A stretch of 8,349 nucleotides of DNA from CAZMVU01 sp964569295. Its GTDB lineage: Bacteria > Hydrogenedentota > Hydrogenedentia > Hydrogenedentales > JAGMZX01. The translations under genes were made by a program, and so were the position numbers. Below are positions 6,396-8,349 of this stretch, one piece after another; the first letter of the stretch is position 1, and the number at the start of each line of letters is the position of its first letter. The stretch is from assembly GCA_964569295.1 (NCBI GenBank), contig CAZMVU010000211.1:1-8349 (forward strand), read 5' to 3'. The notes beneath the pieces are model-generated. The model was not told the DNA's origin. It searched no databases and saw nothing but the letters and a program-made list of their open reading frames with translations.

Positions 6396-6733
6396 GTACC
6401 GCTCCTGTTTCAAAATCGGGTTTAGTCCCACTCGAAGGGCACAACCCAAACCGGCGTTCCGGTTGGGGCGGGTAACCAGCCACAAACGGGCACCACCGGG
6501 CTGGCAGCACCCCGCAAACCGCCGGTATGTGCTTGCATTACAATGGGTTACGCCGAGTGCCCCCGCCGTGTGTACTGGCCCGTGGCATGCCCGTGGGCAC
6601 CGCACAATTTATGCTAACGAAGCTACAAACAAAAACATTCATCCCTCAAGCAGAATTCCAGACCTTTCCTCAGCGGCCGCAAACCGGCTGCCTGGTCTCC
6701 GAGCACACCTCCAGCGGGCAGATGCATCCCCTG
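6396..6733. other. 338-base intergenic region upstream of the reductase gene
   Basis: No gene is supported here. It separates two minus-strand genes and should hold the 3' end of the sulfatase transcript and the promoter of the reductase. It contains an AT-richer patch at about 6605-6655 that could include a promoter, though I cannot assign a convincing -35/-10 pair. It also holds an 8-bp direct repeat, GCCCGTGG at 6578-6585 and 6589-6596, whose copies start 11 bases apart, overlapping the palindrome GGCATGCC (6584-6591). A stem-loop at 6445-6468 is listed separately. I see no intrinsic terminator with a T-run after the sulfatase stop. Confidence 0.6.
6445..6468 (-). other. stem-loop in the likely 5' leader of the reductase gene
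   Basis: CCCAAACCGG (6445-6454) pairs with CCGGTTGGGG (6459-6468), giving nine base pairs out of ten with one A-G mismatch and a four-base loop. It sits 50-73 bases before the reductase start and is not followed by a T-run on either strand. It may affect message stability or translation, or serve as a protein-binding inverted repeat. I do not recognise a riboswitch. Confidence 0.35.
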
Positions 6734-8236
6734 CTACGGCACCCAGTTCGGTTCCCGGGCGGCGCCGGTGTCTTTCAAGAGCTTGAACAGCTTGTCGCGC
6801 AGGGTCTTGAAAATTTCCCGCTCCGGGTCCTTGGCCGTCCGCAGGATGAGCGCATCGAGCGGTCCCGCCTCCGTGGTCTGGAGATAAGGGGCAAGCAGGT
6901 TCTTCGTTTCGTGCGGATCCTCGATAATGTCGTACAGTTCGTATTTGTCCCAGACACCGTGGAAGTGCATGAGCTTGTACCGGTCCGTACGCACGCCGAG
7001 CACCGTGGGCGTCTGCGGAAAAGCGCGCTCCCAGAAGTATTCGTAGAGCCATTCCGTGCGCCATGGAATTTCGCCGCCGTCGAGCATACCGGCAAAAGAC
7101 AACCCCTGCACGGTCTCCGGAATGGGCAGCCCCGCCGCCTCGAGAATGGTGGGACAGTGGTCGAGGTTGAGGATCATTTCCTCGCGGCGTGCGCCGGCGG
7201 GCACCAGATTCGGGCAGTGTACGATGAGCGGCACACGAATGCTCGCTTCGTAGAACGTGCGCTTGTCGATAAGCCCATGCTCGCCGAACTGGAACCCGTT
7301 GTCCGAGGTGAACACGATGAGGGTGTCGTCGAGTTGCCCCGTCTCGCGCAAGGTCTCGACAATGCGCCCCACACTGTCGTCCACGGCCTTTAAGGCCTCG
7401 GCGTACCGCTTCACGAAGCCGTCGAAGTCGACCTGCTCGTTGTACATGCCGTCCACGCCGTGCCACGAGTCGCGCTGTTCACGCACCCACTCCGGCTTAC
7501 CGGCGTAGTTTTCCTCCGTGTCGGCCATCGTGGACGGGTATGGGTATTCGCGGTCCGCATAGTCCCCCTCATGGCGCTTGGCGGGGGAAAAGTCGTCATG
7601 CACCGCTTTGTGCGACATGTAGAGGAAGAACGGATTGTCGCGCTCCTGCCGCAGAAAGTCCTCGGCATAGTCCGTGATGAGGTCGGTCACATAGCCCTCG
7701 CGCCGCACACGCTCGCCGTCGATGTTAAAGGTCGGGTCGTAATAGACACCCTGCCCGCGGAACGACACCCACCGGTCGAAGCCCGGGCGCGGTTCGTCGC
7801 TCGAACCGCCCATGTGCCACTTGCCGCAGAACGCCGTCTTGTAGCCGGCCTCCTGCAACAGCTTCGGGAAGGTGGGAGTGTCCGGGTCGAGCCGCGTGCT
7901 GTTGTCGAGCACGCCATGCTGGTGCGCGTACTGGCCCGTGAGTGTCGTGGCGCGGCTGGGCGAACACAGCGACGTGGTCACGAAAGCATTCTCGAAGAAC
8001 GTGCCGCCCGCGGCCAGCTTGTCCAGGTTCGGTGTATCAAAGAAATCGTTCACGAACCCCAGCGCGTCGAACCGCTGATCATCGATAAGAATGAACACCA
8101 TATTGCGGTGTTTGCCCGATGCCGTAGCGGTTGCGGCCTGCTGCGCGAAGGTGCGCGGTGCACCGGCCATGCCCGCGCCCAATGCGGCGGCCCCCGAAAG
8201 CTTCATGAAATCGCGGCGCGTCTGTTCACTGGCCAT
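6734..8236 (-). CDS. Tat-exported sulfatase (S1 family, GlcNAc-6-sulfatase/mucin-desulfating-like)
   Basis: This 500-residue enzyme hydrolyses sulfate esters, probably on glycans, in the periplasm. The N-terminus TRRDFMK (6-12) is a strong twin-arginine motif, followed by a hydrophobic stretch and likely cleavage after TFA (29-31). The S1 signature CSPSR (91-95) holds Cys91, which must be converted to formylglycine. Metal and substrate residues expected in the family are visible: DDQ (52-54), GKWHMG (138-143), SHKAVH (208-213) and SDNG (311-314). The C-terminal subdomain segments LYEYFWERAFPQTP (397-410) and LGVRTDRYK (413-421) resemble N-acetylglucosamine-6-sulfatase/mucin-desulfating sulfatases, but the substrate call is from memory of the family and less certain. 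Length is normal, with no truncation. GGGAGGG lies just upstream of the ATG with good spacing. No maturation enzyme, glycoside hydrolase or SusC/D-like gene is in the window. Confidence 0.94.
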   Translation of the reverse strand: MASEQTRRDFMKLSGAAALGAGMAGAPRTFAQQAATATASGKHRNMVFILIDDQRFDALGFVNDFFDTPNLDKLAAGGTFFENAFVTTSLCSPSRATTLTGQYAHQHGVLDNSTRLDPDTPTFPKLLQEAGYKTAFCGKWHMGGSSDEPRPGFDRWVSFRGQGVYYDPTFNIDGERVRREGYVTDLITDYAEDFLRQERDNPFFLYMSHKAVHDDFSPAKRHEGDYADREYPYPSTMADTEENYAGKPEWVREQRDSWHGVDGMYNEQVDFDGFVKRYAEALKAVDDSVGRIVETLRETGQLDDTLIVFTSDNGFQFGEHGLIDKRTFYEASIRVPLIVHCPNLVPAGARREEMILNLDHCPTILEAAGLPIPETVQGLSFAGMLDGGEIPWRTEWLYEYFWERAFPQTPTVLGVRTDRYKLMHFHGVWDKYELYDIIEDPHETKNLLAPYLQTTEAGPLDALILRTAKDPEREIFKTLRDKLFKLLKDTGAAREPNWVP

Positions 8237-8267
8237 GTCGTCCCTCCCGGTTTTTTTCCTCTACACC

Positions 8268-8296
8268 ATTATTCCGTCCACAGGCAGCCAATGCAA
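8268..8296 (-). promoter_or_regulatory. promoter candidate for the sulfatase gene
   Basis: Reading the minus strand, TTGCAT (8291-8296, 3 of 6 to consensus) and AATAAT (8268-8273, 5 of 6) are 17 bases apart. Transcription would start about 25 bases before the ATG at 8236, leaving room for the Shine-Dalgarno site. The good -10 and exact spacing carry the call; the -35 is poor. Confidence 0.4.
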
Positions 8297-8311
8297 ACAC
8301 ACCGGTTGTAA

Positions 8312-8329
8312 CTCCATAGCCCGATGGAG
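8312..8329. promoter_or_regulatory. inverted repeat upstream of the sulfatase promoter
   Basis: CTCCAT (8312-8317) and ATGGAG (8324-8329) are perfect inverted arms around six bases, 16 bases upstream of the proposed -35. The placement suits an activator site, but a 6-bp repeat can arise by chance. No regulator gene is in view. Confidence 0.25.
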
Positions 8330-8349
8330 GGTGACCTGGGCCAACGGCC

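Noticed and set aside
6396..6605. 70-residue upstream extension of the reductase frame
   Set aside because: The Rossmann fold begins right after ATG 6395, which has AGGAG at ideal spacing; the extension is unlike any family member.
6670..6690. Hairpin around the GCGGCCGC palindrome as the sulfatase terminator
   Set aside because: Only a 4-bp stem pairs cleanly and no T-run follows; the palindrome is expected by chance in GC-rich DNA.
4917..8236. Three minus-strand genes as one operon or a new system
   Set aside because: The gaps are 338 and 278 bases, each gene has its own ribosome site and promoter candidate, and the functions (sulfatase, cytosolic reductase, surface protein) have no known link.
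7460..8311. 283- and 288-residue plus-strand frames opposite the sulfatase (7460-8311 and 6527-7393)
   Set aside because: They are antisense to a complete sulfatase, and show no motifs, signal sequence or start context.

Overview
The window is GC-rich bacterial chromosomal DNA with five protein-coding genes and no RNA genes, insertion sequences or CRISPR. The most likely source is a Gram-negative, envelope-complex lineage such as Hydrogenedentota or the Planctomycetota/Lentisphaerota neighbourhood. This rests on a TolC-type outer-membrane protein, a Tat-exported sulfatase, and a secreted protein with a long Gly-Glu repeat and a PEP-CTERM-like C-terminal anchor. The assignment comes from gene character only, not from a search, and is moderate to low in confidence.

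Layout. Bases 1-91 hold 2.4 copies of a 38-bp tandem repeat, followed by non-coding sequence up to a strong extended -10 promoter (290-298). This promoter drives a small DUF1294 membrane protein (342-728, +). After a 245-base gap with a plausible sigma70-type promoter (834-862) comes a 624-residue TolC-like outer-membrane factor (974-2848, +). The remaining genes are on the minus strand and converge on it: a secreted, membrane-anchored protein of unknown function (3043-4638), an adrenodoxin-reductase-type ferredoxin-NADP+ reductase (4917-6395) and a sulfatase with a Tat signal (6734-8236). The last promoter candidate lies at 8268-8296, with a small inverted repeat behind it.

How the genes relate. 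Gaps of 245-340 bases, separate Shine-Dalgarno sites and separate promoter candidates argue for independently transcribed genes rather than an operon. Three of the five products act in or beyond the cell envelope: the outer-membrane channel, the secreted GE-repeat protein and the exported sulfatase. The sulfatase implies use of sulfated glycans, perhaps GlcNAc-6-sulfate-type. The reductase is cytosolic and supplies electrons to a ferredoxin not encoded here. The channel has no adaptor or pump partner in view.

I do not see a convincing new multi-gene system. The most interesting material is the GE-repeat protein: its modular build, its G-quadruplex-capable (GGGGAA)7 tract and its sorting-tail-like C-terminus. 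Next come the long N-terminal extension of the channel protein and the edge repeats.
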